11,390 nt of DNA from Spirochaetota bacterium (GTDB lineage Bacteria > Spirochaetota > Spirochaetia > Treponematales > Rectinemataceae), in contig JAEZSM010000097.1 of NCBI GenBank assembly GCA_023421875.1, forward strand, positions 1-11,390. The letters are read 5' to 3'. The notes beneath the pieces were generated by a model. That model made no database searches and was not told the DNA's origin. It saw only the letters and a list, made by a program, of their open reading frames with translations. Position numbers and translations under genes: made by a program. Positions 1 to 7,359 of the stretch are shown piece after piece (the first letter of the stretch is position 1; every line of letters begins with the position of its first letter).

Positions 1-1096
1 GAATTTTGGATTCGATGCCGAGACCCGTCAGCATAGCCATAATGCTTGCTGCCCTGTCGCTCTCCTTGCCTCGCAGCCGACTGACGCCCCTGATCTCGCT
101 CGAGCCAGGGCAGGCTGAAGCCAGGGCGGCCAGGGGCGGAAAAAGATCGGGACAGTCGGTGGCATCGAAACTGAAAGGCTCGAGCGCAGCCCTGCCCACA
201 CGGAGCCCCTCCTGCCCGAATTCTAAACGCGTACCCGCCGCCGCCGCCGCATCCAGCACAGCACTGTCGGGCTGCTGCGACCCCTTATCCAGCCCGCGGA
301 TCACCACCCCCTCATCGGCTGCAGCCAAGGCAGCCGCGACCACGAGAAATGCAGCCGAGCTCCAATCACCTTCCACCTCGTACTCAGCGGCTTTGTAGCG
401 CTGACGTCCCGCTATATTGAAGCGACTATAGTCATCGTCCCGTTCGATCGTGACCCCAAAAGCCTTGGCCGCGGCAATCGTAAGGTCGAGGTAGCCGCGG
501 CTCACGGTAGCCCGGACGAGGATTTCCGAATCTTCTGCGGCCAGCGGAAGGGCGAGCAGAAGGCCGGTGAGGAATTGAGAGCTGCCGCCCGCATTCATTG
601 CCAGCAACCCGCCCCGCATTGGGCCTTTAATGGTAATTGGAGCCCTGCCTTCTGTAGTCCGGCAGTCAGCCCCGAGGATTTTCAAGGGCTCTTCGATCAT
701 CGCCATTGGCCTGGCCGACAGCGAACCCGAAGCTAATAGCCGTGTATTTTTGGGCAAGAGAGCCGCGATAGGACTGAACATGCGCATACAGAGTCCCGAT
801 TCACCGCAGTCAAGGTCTAAAGATGCGTCATCTTGCCCGCTCAACGGCTGCGCGGCGAGCTCTCTGAACAAAAGAGAGCCCCTTATGGATATCCATTCAG
901 CCCGCCGGTCTACTGTCGCCTGCAAAGCATGGGCGACCCTGAGGGCAGACTCCGCGTCCGCGCAGAGCGAGCTTGCCCGTATGCGGCTTTTACCTTCGGC
1001 CAGAACAGCGCAGGCGATTGCGCGCTGGCTGAGGCTTTTAGACGGCGGTGCCTCGATATTTCCCGCGAGGCGCATTCTTTCTCGAACTACTGTCAT
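1..1096 (-). CDS. aroA: 3-phosphoshikimate 1-carboxyvinyltransferase (EPSP synthase), 3' end beyond window
   Basis: EPSP synthase joins phosphoenolpyruvate to shikimate-3-phosphate in the cytoplasmic shikimate pathway. The frame is open from an ATG at 1096-1094 to the left edge, giving 365 residues of a family that is usually about 420-440 aa, so the last 60-75 residues are missing. Family motifs seen in order: APPSKSLSQRA (17-26, catalytic Lys20), DCGESGLCMRM (96-106), SLSARPM (125-131), GSSQFLTGLL (171-180), SRGYLDLT (199-206), EGDWSSAAFL (242-251), DATDCPDLFPPLAALA (311-326, catalytic Asp) and SRLRGKESDRA (339-349, catalytic Glu). An AAGGAG lies at 1114-1109, 12 bases before the ATG, which is rather far, but no other in-frame start is available there. 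A sigma70-like promoter sits just upstream, so the gene looks transcribed separately from gdhA. The residues at two glyphosate-linked positions in the 96-106 loop are unusual (see findings). The assignment itself is secure. Confidence 0.95.
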   Translation of the reverse strand, partial: MTVVRERMRLAGNIEAPPSKSLSQRAIACAVLAEGKSRIRASSLCADAESALRVAHALQATVDRRAEWISIRGSLLFRELAAQPLSGQDDASLDLDCGESGLCMRMFSPIAALLPKNTRLLASGSLSARPMAMIEEPLKILGADCRTTEGRAPITIKGPMRGGLLAMNAGGSSQFLTGLLLALPLAAEDSEILVRATVSRGYLDLTIAAAKAFGVTIERDDDYSRFNIAGRQRYKAAEYEVEGDWSSAAFLVVAAALAAADEGVVIRGLDKGSQQPDSAVLDAAAAAGTRLEFGQEGLRVGRAALEPFSFDATDCPDLFPPLAALASACPGSSEIRGVSRLRGKESDRAASIMAMLTGLGIESKI

Positions 1097-1127
1097 GGCT
1101 TGTTGATTCTCCTTCGAGGCACGTGAC

Positions 1128-1156
1128 TTTATACCACGACCGAAGGGTGGCGGCAA
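1128..1156 (-). promoter_or_regulatory. Sigma70-type promoter for aroA
   Basis: Reading the minus strand, a -35 box TTGCCG (1156-1151) is followed by exactly 17 bases and a -10 box TATAAA (1133-1128). This predicts a transcript start near 1121, giving a leader of about 25 bases that contains the AAGGAG ribosome binding site (1114-1109). It lies between the gdhA terminator and the aroA start, which is where a promoter would be needed. The call rests on matching to consensus only. Confidence 0.65.
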
Positions 1157-1217
1157 ACAAAAAGAAGTGTCGCTGAACAGTGAAATATCCGAAAACGCAG
1201 GGCTTGTGCGTATAAAA

Positions 1218-1246
1218 GGGCCGGCCGCGCGTTGCGCGGCCGGCCC
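1218..1246 (-). terminator. Intrinsic terminator of gdhA
   Basis: A perfect 13-bp, entirely G/C inverted repeat (1218-1230 pairing with 1234-1246) closes on a 3-base loop. On the minus strand the stem is followed directly by TTTTATAC, the U-tract expected of a rho-independent terminator. It begins 35 bases after the gdhA stop codon. On the plus strand the stem is followed by GATCACTT with no T-run, so it should act in one direction only. Confidence 0.88.
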
Positions 1247-1281
1247 GATCACTTCGCAAAACAGCCCTTCCCTAGGTTCTC

Positions 1282-2628
1282 TTACACGAGCCCCTGGGCC
1301 AGCATGGCATCCGCCACCTTCTTGAACCCGGCTATGTTCGCGCCCACCACATAATTGCCCTCGAAACCGTACATCGACGCGGTTTCTACGCAGGCATTGT
1401 GGATGACCCGCATGATGCCGTGGAGTTTCTCGTCCACCTCCTCGGCAGTCCAGGACAGCCGCATCGAATTCTGGCTCATCTCAAGGCCGCTGGTGGCAAC
1501 GCCGCCGGCGTTGGCAGCCTTGCCCGGGGCAAAGGGAATACCCTTTTCGATAAAGAGCTTCCAGGCCTCGGGTGTGCATCCCATGTTGCTCACCTCCACC
1601 ACGGTGGAAACGCCGTTGCCGATAAGGGTTTTGGCATCCTCGCCGTTGAGCTCGTTCTGGATAGCGCAGGGCATAGCGATATCGACCTTCTGCATCCAGG
1701 GCTTCTTGCCGGCAAAGAACTGGGCCTTGGGGAACTTGCGCACGTAGGTTTCGACCTTGTTCCGGTCGATCACCAGCATCTCCTTGAGATAGTCCCACTT
1801 CTCCTGAGTGCCGATGCCCTCGGGATCGTAGACATAGCCGTCGGGACCGGAGATGGTCACTACCTTGGCGCCAAGCTGGCTGCCCTTGATACAGGCACCC
1901 CAGGCTACGTTGCCAAAGCCGGAGACTGCAATAGTCATGCCCTCCAGACTTCTTTTCTGTACCTTCATCATCTCGTTGGCAAAATAGATGGCGCCGTAGC
2001 CCGTGGCCTCTGGCCTGACCAAGGAGCCACCGAAGCTCAAGCCCTTGCCGGTGAATACACCGGTGAACTCGTTCGCCAGACGCTTGTACTGACCGAACAT
2101 GTAGCCGACTTCCCTTCCCCCGACGCCGATATCACCCGCAGGTACATCCACATCGGCGCCCACGTGCCGGTAAAGCTCGCACATGAAGCTCTGGCAGAAA
2201 CGCATGATCTCATTGTCGCTCTTGCCATTGGGATCGAAGTCCGAACCACCCTTGCCACCTCCCATTGGTAAGCCCGTCAAGCTGTTCTTGAAAGTCTGTT
2301 CGAAGCCGAGGAATTTTAAGGTAGAGAGAGTGACCTTGGGATGAAAGCGGATTCCACCCTTGTAGGGTCCGATTGCAGAATTGAACTGAATCCTATAGCC
2401 CCGGTTCACATGGTACTCGCCCTTGTCATCCACCCAAGGCACCCTGAAGATAATGCTGCGCTCGGGCTCGACAATCCTCTCCAGTATCTTCTGCGCCTTG
2501 TATTTGGGCTCAGCCTCGATTACCGGAGCGATGGACTCGAGGACTTCCTCGGCGGCCTGCAAAAACTCGCTCTCCCAGGGATAGCGGGCCTTGAGATCGT
2601 CGAGCACTTGCTTGATGTAGGAATTCAT
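1282..2628 (-). CDS. gdhA: NADP-type glutamate dehydrogenase
   Basis: GdhA interconverts 2-oxoglutarate plus ammonia with glutamate in the cytoplasm. This class normally uses NADPH and works in ammonia assimilation. At 448 aa it is the typical length of the small hexameric (GDH50s) family. Visible motifs: GPYKGGIRFHP (87-97, substrate Lys90), Lys114 in the FEQTFKN segment, PMGGGKGGSDFDP (121-133, catalytic Lys126), PAGDIGVGGRE (163-173, catalytic Asp166), the nucleotide-binding GFGNVAWG (237-244) and NAGGVATSGLEMSQN (373-387). All key residues are present. The ATG at 2628-2626 follows a strong AAGGAGG Shine-Dalgarno (2640-2634) at 5-6 bases. The gene has its own promoter and a strong terminator, so it appears monocistronic. 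Cofactor preference is inferred from family resemblance and was not read from a specific residue. Confidence 0.97.
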   Translation of the reverse strand: MNSYIKQVLDDLKARYPWESEFLQAAEEVLESIAPVIEAEPKYKAQKILERIVEPERSIIFRVPWVDDKGEYHVNRGYRIQFNSAIGPYKGGIRFHPKVTLSTLKFLGFEQTFKNSLTGLPMGGGKGGSDFDPNGKSDNEIMRFCQSFMCELYRHVGADVDVPAGDIGVGGREVGYMFGQYKRLANEFTGVFTGKGLSFGGSLVRPEATGYGAIYFANEMMKVQKRSLEGMTIAVSGFGNVAWGACIKGSQLGAKVVTISGPDGYVYDPEGIGTQEKWDYLKEMLVIDRNKVETYVRKFPKAQFFAGKKPWMQKVDIAMPCAIQNELNGEDAKTLIGNGVSTVVEVSNMGCTPEAWKLFIEKGIPFAPGKAANAGGVATSGLEMSQNSMRLSWTAEEVDEKLHGIMRVIHNACVETASMYGFEGNYVVGANIAGFKKVADAMLAQGLV

Positions 2629-2692
2629 TCAACCCTCCTTGAAGGTTATTAGAGAAGTTTGCAATTGTGCATTTGCTGTATCGACTTTCTTC

Positions 2693-2721
2693 ATTCTATA
2701 CCGACTTATCGAAACGGGCAA
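2693..2721 (-). promoter_or_regulatory. Sigma70-type promoter for gdhA
   Basis: On the minus strand a -35 box TTGCCC (2721-2716) and a -10 box TAGAAT (2698-2693) are separated by 17 bases. The predicted transcript start near 2686 gives a leader of roughly 58 bases ending in a strong AAGGAGG. The stretch further upstream (about 2722-2780) is AT-rich and also contains TATACAAT around 2731-2738, which could be a second -10 element but lacks a good -35. I see no clear operator or riboswitch fold. Confidence 0.55.
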
Positions 2722-2802
2722 GCCTTATTGTATAGTGAAACGTTGTTTTAAATATAGAAATTAACAGTATTTATATACAGCTTCCCCGCTACATGGCGGC
2801 CT

Positions 2803-3588
2803 TCAGTCGGCATCTTCGCTCTGCTGTTCCTGCTTTCTCTCTATCTCGACACTGAGAATCCGGTGGGCTTCCATCTCTTTGATCGTGAATACCGCCTCCT
2901 CGGTTTCGATGCTTTCATTTTCTTCCGGAATCCTTCCAAAAAGATCGAAAACAAACCCCGCGAGACTGTCGAATTCCTCCAGAGGAAGATTGAGATTGAG
3001 CTTTTCCACTACCTCGTCCAAGTGCACTCTTGCGTCGCAGCGCCAGGATGCGGGACCAGTCTGCACGATATCCTCGGCCTCGTCGTCGTATTCATCCTGA
3101 ATCTCCCCGACGATTTCCTCGATGATATCCTCCATGCACACGATGCCCGATGTAGCCCCGTACTCGTCCAGCACCACCGCGATATGGACCCTGCGGCGCT
3201 TGAACTCCCGTAATAGGCTATCGATCTTCTTAGTCTCGGGTACGAAAAAAGGCTTGCGAGCGAGCTTGGCTATGGCCGTGGTCTGACCGCTTATCAGCGA
3301 TGCCAGGACATCCTTGGCGTAGAGCACCCCCACCACGTCGTCGATAGACTCGCGGTAGACGGGAATTCGCGAGTGACCGGAATCGATAAGAATTTGGAAT
3401 GCCTCTTCCCTCGCGACATCCTCGGGAATAAAGACCGTATCGGTCCTGGGAACCATCACTTCCTTGACCGTTGTCTGGGAAAGATGCTCGATGCCCTCGA
3501 TCATTTCCTCGCGTTCCAGGGATTCAGGCTCGCCGGACTGACTGCGCTCAACCTTGCGTTTACCAAAAAGTCTTAAAAAGGGGCTCAC
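2803..3588 (-). CDS. corC: CorC/TlyC-type CBS-domain protein (YbeX-like, soluble)
   Basis: A 261-aa protein with a charged N-terminus, a tandem CBS pair (about 42-100 and 107-165) containing VKEVMVPRTDTV (41-52) and HSRIPVYRE (72-80), then the DEYGATSGIVCMEDIIEEIV segment (141-160) that precedes the C-terminal CorC_HlyC domain (about 175-255, with GFVFDLFGRIPEENE at 211-225). It has no DUF21 transmembrane domain, so it resembles the short CorC/YbeX and spirochaetal TlyC proteins and not the membrane-bound YfjD/YtfL forms. CBS pairs usually bind adenine nucleotides. Proposed roles in magnesium/cobalt efflux, ribosome biology or haemolysis are not settled, and the sequence does not decide between them. 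It starts with GTG (3588-3586), whose bases overlap the ybeY stop as GTGA. A GGGAG lies about 10 bases upstream, inside ybeY. It is the last gene of the phoH operon, and no convincing terminator follows it. Confidence 0.92.
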   Translation of the reverse strand: MSPFLRLFGKRKVERSQSGEPESLEREEMIEGIEHLSQTTVKEVMVPRTDTVFIPEDVAREEAFQILIDSGHSRIPVYRESIDDVVGVLYAKDVLASLISGQTTAIAKLARKPFFVPETKKIDSLLREFKRRRVHIAVVLDEYGATSGIVCMEDIIEEIVGEIQDEYDDEAEDIVQTGPASWRCDARVHLDEVVEKLNLNLPLEEFDSLAGFVFDLFGRIPEENESIETEEAVFTIKEMEAHRILSVEIERKQEQQSEDAD

Positions 3589-4037
3589 AATATATGCTCT
3601 CCCTGCAGCGCGGCCAGGATGCGTTCCTGCTCTACCAGCATAGGCTGGGATGCATCGTTGTTCTCATGATCCTTGCCGCTCAAATGAAGTATTCCATGTA
3701 CTAAAAGCCGTTTCAATTCCTCGTCGGGTCCTACCCCGAATTCCGCCGAATTCCGCTCCATGGCCGGAATCGATATGACGATATCGCCGGCGATATAACG
3801 TTCCCGCCCTTCAACTTCCAGACTCTCCCCCATGATGAAAGAAAGAACGTCGGTAGGCTCGTCTTTATCCCTGTATTCCCTATTGAGATACTGCATGAAT
3901 TCATCGGCGCAAAAAAGCACCGAGAGCGACCAGTTTTCCAGAGCTAAAAAATCCAGAACCCCAAGGGCGAAAGCCTCAGCGGAGAACCGCCAGGGGGGCT
4001 CCCCGATGTCCCTGCATTTGATGCTCACCTCGTTCAC
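3585..4037 (-). CDS. ybeY: Endoribonuclease / rRNA maturation factor YbeY
   Basis: YbeY is a small zinc metalloenzyme needed for 16S rRNA 3'-end maturation and ribosome quality control. The protein is 150 aa, the usual size. It carries the defining HGILHLSGKDH motif (114-124), so His114, His118 and His124 are the zinc ligands. It also has the conserved YRDKDEPTDVLSF segment (55-67, with Arg56 likely the conserved active-site arginine) and GDIVIS (84-89). The start is GTG (4037-4035), sharing GTGA with the pgpH stop codon. An AAAGGAAAA purine run lies about 9 bases upstream inside pgpH. The 3' end overlaps corC by the same GTGA arrangement, so its translation is probably coupled on both sides. 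Confidence 0.96.
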   Translation of the reverse strand: MNEVSIKCRDIGEPPWRFSAEAFALGVLDFLALENWSLSVLFCADEFMQYLNREYRDKDEPTDVLSFIMGESLEVEGRERYIAGDIVISIPAMERNSAEFGVGPDEELKRLLVHGILHLSGKDHENNDASQPMLVEQERILAALQGEHIL

Positions 4038-6241
4038 TGGTCTTTTTCCTTTTGGTTGGGGTACTCGATCCTTGAGTGGAACTGGCCTGCCATGATGCGC
4101 ACAAAGGAATGGCGGATCATCTCGAGGTCCTTCATGGTCAATTCGCAGTTGTCCAACTGACCGTTCTGCACCTTGTGCATGATCATCTCCCGGATATGGG
4201 CGTCCAGCCTCGGCACCGTCGGATTCTTAATCGTCCTGCTCGAGGCTTCGATGGAATCGGCGAGCATGACGATGCCCGCTTCCTTGTTCACCGGCGGCGA
4301 GCCGGGATAGGAAAAGTCCTCAGGGCGTATGGTTTCATCCTCTTTTTTAGCCTTGTCGTAGAACCAGGCTATCACCGAATTGCCGTGATGCTGGGCGACG
4401 ATGTCCACTACTTCCTTGGGCAGCTTTAGTTCCCTTGCCTTTTCGGTGCCCAGCTTGACATGGCTGCGGATTACGGTAGCCGAAAGCCTGGGATTGATGT
4501 CGTCGTGCTTGTTGGAACCCCGCTGGTTTTCTACAAAATATTCTGGCTGCTCGATCTTGCCCAGATCGTGATAATAGGCTCCAACACGGGCCAGCAAGGC
4601 ATTGGCGCCGATATCCTCGGCGGCTGCCTCGGCCAGGTGGGCGACGTTCATGGAATGTGCATAGGTGCCCGGCGCCTGGGTGAGAAGCTCTTTGAGCGCC
4701 GGCGCGTTTACGTCCGAGAGCTCCAGGAGCCTAAACCGCGTGGCCAGGTTGAGCGACTGCTCTAGCACGGGAAGAATAGCGAGTATCAGGGCACCGCTGA
4801 TAAAACCGTTCATGGCCATGTAGCCCGAAATCCCCGCCAGCTGCTGAAATCGGAGCCCCTGCTGGAGTAGCAGAATAACGCTAAGTCCGAACTGGATAGC
4901 CGCTTGGAGCACGCAGGCAAGAACCAAGTCCAGTCTTGTCTTAGCCGTAGAAATGGTCATGGCGGCGAAAAAACCCGCTAGAATGACAAAAACCATCCAA
5001 TAGGCGTTTAGATTGGATGCCGACGCACTGAGCATAGCCAGGACCACGGTATAGGAAAGGGCGAAGCGCTGGCCGAAAATCGCAGCCCCTATGCCGGAGA
5101 AAAGCGCTATGGGCAAAAAGTACGCCCCTTCGAGTGAAGCCTGATTCTGCCCAGAGCGGCTGGCCAGGAGCACCACAGCATAAAACGCAAGAGCCGAATA
5201 GAGCCCCATGAGAAGGCTCGGCAGATTGAAGGGCCTGGTCCCCTCCCGCTGGCGCAGCAAAAAATAGCCGAGGCAGGCAGCCGCCAGGAGCAGCCCTAGG
5301 CTGCGCAGCGATAACCCGAAATCCGATCGCGAAACCGCAGAGCGCACCGCTACGAGCTTGGCATAACTTTCTTCGGTGACGATTTCGCCCTTTCTGATGA
5401 GAAGTTCGTTCCTGCCAACAGCCCTGAATACCGGCTCTACCTTGGCCCCCACCCTTTTGATTCGGCTTAGCGAACTGGCTTCGTCGAAAAAGGAGTTTTC
5501 CGCGACAAAACCCAACACTATGCTCTCTACCAGGGAAGAAATGGGACGGGCTAGGTGACGCCGTTCGGCTTCGGTGCGTACAGCCTCGGGTAAGTCAGAT
5601 CTGGTAACCATCGAAGCCATCGAGCGCTGTTCCAGTTCGGCCTTATTGTTTATCAAACGCTTGAGCTCGAAATAATCCTGGTTATAGCGGGACAGGCCCT
5701 CGGTGGGCAGCGAGAAAACGCCGCCATCCAAGACAGCGCCCAGAATATCCTCGGCATAGACAAGAACCTGGGACTTTAGGGAAGACTTCGCCAAGTCGGC
5801 AAGCACCTGGGGCGAAAGCTTGCCGGGGAACTTGCTCTGGAGCATGAGCAGAGCGGTCTCCTGGGCAATATCCTGACTACTCAGGGCGCGAAAGTTATCC
5901 GCAAAATCTTTAAAAGAATCCAGGGCGCGTTTGGAAATGCCGGAATCGAACTGAAAAACCGGGAGCACGAGACGCTCTTCCGCATCCCGTCTCAGGGCCG
6001 TAGCTTCCTCGTCGATGTATACCACTTCCCTGCCAGCCATAATATCCCGGTCTGCGATGTCGCCTGGTTCGATCCCCGAATAGTCCCTGCGTATGGCTAC
6101 CGAACCGGGGCCGAGAAATACCAGCAAGAGCGCTGCGGCGAAAATGCAAACACCCATGTGAATGGCAAAGACACGGTTGCGCCTGAGACTGGCGAGAATC
6201 AATCGCCAGACCCTGCTCACCTTCGTTTCATTCGTTTTCAT
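4034..6241 (-). CDS. pgpH: PgpH-type 7TM-HD phosphodiesterase (predicted cyclic di-AMP hydrolase)
   Basis: Members of this family hydrolyse cyclic di-AMP to pApA. The protein has 735 aa: a short cytoplasmic N-terminus, one membrane segment (about 24-44), a large extracytoplasmic domain (about 50-305, the 7TMR-HDED type), seven hydrophobic helices (about 309-328, 343-361, 373-390, 392-408, 412-430, 438-460 and 470-494), then a cytoplasmic HD domain. The HD residues are all present: His529 (GTYAHSMN), His558-Asp559 (YYHDLGK), His594, His618-His619 (AQHHGN) and Asp662 (LADSIEASSR). Their spacing matches what I recall for Listeria PgpH. The ATG at 6241-6239 lies 14 bases inside the end of phoH, with AGAGG just upstream, and the end overlaps ybeY by GTGA. 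The nucleotide substrate is inferred from the family. No cyclic di-AMP synthase gene is visible in this window. Confidence 0.93.
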   Translation of the reverse strand: MKTNETKVSRVWRLILASLRRNRVFAIHMGVCIFAAALLLVFLGPGSVAIRRDYSGIEPGDIADRDIMAGREVVYIDEEATALRRDAEERLVLPVFQFDSGISKRALDSFKDFADNFRALSSQDIAQETALLMLQSKFPGKLSPQVLADLAKSSLKSQVLVYAEDILGAVLDGGVFSLPTEGLSRYNQDYFELKRLINNKAELEQRSMASMVTRSDLPEAVRTEAERRHLARPISSLVESIVLGFVAENSFFDEASSLSRIKRVGAKVEPVFRAVGRNELLIRKGEIVTEESYAKLVAVRSAVSRSDFGLSLRSLGLLLAAACLGYFLLRQREGTRPFNLPSLLMGLYSALAFYAVVLLASRSGQNQASLEGAYFLPIALFSGIGAAIFGQRFALSYTVVLAMLSASASNLNAYWMVFVILAGFFAAMTISTAKTRLDLVLACVLQAAIQFGLSVILLLQQGLRFQQLAGISGYMAMNGFISGALILAILPVLEQSLNLATRFRLLELSDVNAPALKELLTQAPGTYAHSMNVAHLAEAAAEDIGANALLARVGAYYHDLGKIEQPEYFVENQRGSNKHDDINPRLSATVIRSHVKLGTEKARELKLPKEVVDIVAQHHGNSVIAWFYDKAKKEDETIRPEDFSYPGSPPVNKEAGIVMLADSIEASSRTIKNPTVPRLDAHIREMIMHKVQNGQLDNCELTMKDLEMIRHSFVRIMAGQFHSRIEYPNQKEKDQ

Positions 6242-7202
6242 ATGCCTCTATTATCTTTCTCACCAATCTGCTTCGCACAACATCCCTGGAGTCCAGATGG
6301 CTGATAAAGATACCTTCGATGGAAGATAAAATCTGAAGCGCATGCACGAGCCCCGACTCGGCCTTTCTTGGAAGGTCAATCTGAGTGATGTCACCGGTAA
6401 CGATAGCCTTGGTATTCTCCCCTAGCCTTGTAAGGAACATCTTCATCTGTTCCTTGGTCGTATTCTGCGCTTCGTCCAAGATCACTACGCAATTGTTGAG
6501 ACTTCTGCCCCGCATATAGGCCAGCGGCGCTACTTCGATGGACCTTGTCTCCTCAAGCCTTCGTATAGACTCGTAGGGAACGAGCATTTCCATGGCATCG
6601 TAAAGAGGGCGCAGATAAGGATTGATCTTCTGCACAAGGTCGCCGGGCAGGTACCCTAGGCTTTCACCCGCTTCCACGATCGGCCTGGTCAGAATGAGCT
6701 TGCGTTTTGTCTTGCCTAAAAGATCCTTGAGTGCCCATGCCATGGCCAGGTAGGTTTTGCCCGTTCCTGCGGGCCCAACAGCGAAAGAAAGATCGTGGGT
6801 TGCCATGCCCTTGAGATAGAGTCCCTGTCCCTTGCTGCGAGGATAGATAATCTGATTGCTTCCAGGAATCTGTACGCAGGCATCGAAAAAATCATCGCAG
6901 CTAGCCTTCTGGACACCCTCTCCACTGTTCCGGACGCCCAGCGGCGTCAGCTCGGCATGGAGGGCAATGATGAGATCGGGGGTCGCGGGAAGGCCCCCCT
7001 CAATCGAGTCCGTGAGCGCCTTGATAAGCTGGGAAAAAAGCGTCCTGGCAGACTCGTCTGTACTCTCCACCATCAACTCGTTGCCCCGGCTCAAGACCCT
7101 GGAGCCTATGAGATCAGCGATAATGGAAAGGTTATAATCGTTGGGTCCACACAGCTCAGCCAGCAGCCCCGTATCTTCCAAGACTATACTCTCTGCGTCC
7201 AA
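6228..7202 (-). CDS. phoH: PhoH-family P-loop ATPase (YbeZ-like)
   Basis: A PhoH/YbeZ-type cytoplasmic ATPase, likely linked to RNA metabolism and functionally tied to its neighbour YbeY. With the start at TTG 7202-7200 it is 324 aa, typical for the family. It shows an N-terminal KH-like region (LSRGNELMVES, about 37-47), Walker A GPAGTGKT (143-150), the conserved LTRPIVEAGESLGYLPGDL (171-189), Walker B VVILDEAQNTT (239-249) and a TGDITQIDLP segment (269-278). The frame is open to a TTG at 7223 (331 aa), but that codon has only a GC-rich run touching it. The internal TTG has AAGGAG exactly 5 bases upstream, so I prefer it. It is the first gene of the phoH–pgpH–ybeY–corC operon, and its stop lies 14 bases inside pgpH. 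Confidence 0.94.
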   Translation of the reverse strand: MDAESIVLEDTGLLAELCGPNDYNLSIIADLIGSRVLSRGNELMVESTDESARTLFSQLIKALTDSIEGGLPATPDLIIALHAELTPLGVRNSGEGVQKASCDDFFDACVQIPGSNQIIYPRSKGQGLYLKGMATHDLSFAVGPAGTGKTYLAMAWALKDLLGKTKRKLILTRPIVEAGESLGYLPGDLVQKINPYLRPLYDAMEMLVPYESIRRLEETRSIEVAPLAYMRGRSLNNCVVILDEAQNTTKEQMKMFLTRLGENTKAIVTGDITQIDLPRKAESGLVHALQILSSIEGIFISHLDSRDVVRSRLVRKIIEAYENE

Positions 7203-7207
7203 ATGCT

Positions 7208-7213
7208 CTCCTT
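7208..7213 (-). promoter_or_regulatory. Ribosome binding site that sets the phoH start
   Basis: AAGGAG on the minus strand, 5 bases before TTG 7202-7200. It lies inside the longer reading frame that begins at TTG 7223, and so argues for the shorter protein. Confidence 0.7.
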
Positions 7214-7359
7214 GAGCCCACAACCCGCCCTGCGCGGGCCGCGGCAGAACCAGGACACCGGGGATTCTCCCCGGAATAGCGGTTCCTTCAATAGTATACC
7301 CCTACGCGAAGGGCTTTGTATATTATCTTGCCCACCGGCGGCGAGGAGTGTGCGCTGAA
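7214..7359 (-). other. lptD–phoH gap with short hairpins and a weak -10 candidate
   Basis: There is no gene here. Inverted repeats seen: GCGCTGA/TCAGCGC around a single base at 7352-7366, running through the lptD stop codon; CCGGGG/CCCCGG with a 5-base loop at 7258-7274; and CCCGC/GCGGG with a 5-base loop at 7224-7238, close to the phoH ribosome binding site. None is followed by a T-run on the minus strand, so none is a standard terminator. A TATACT at 7298-7293 could be a -10 element for phoH, but the -35 position (ATACAA or TACAAA) is poor. Whether phoH is read from here or from upstream cannot be decided. Confidence 0.4.

Noticed and set aside
6..1106. Plus-strand open frames at 6-398, 630-1106 and 833-1126
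   Set aside because: They are shadows of aroA, whose minus-strand frame is open from 1096 to the left edge and carries all EPSP synthase motifs.
1399..2271. 290-codon open frame on the plus strand, opposite gdhA
   Set aside because: It lies entirely antisense to a gdhA with intact catalytic motifs. The product is His/Leu/Ala-rich with no recognisable domain. Long antisense frames are a common codon-bias effect in GC-rich genes.
2786..2799. Small hairpin CCGC/GCGG just after corC
   Set aside because: A stem of only 4 bp, followed by AT-rich sequence without a clear T-run; too weak to call as the operon terminator.
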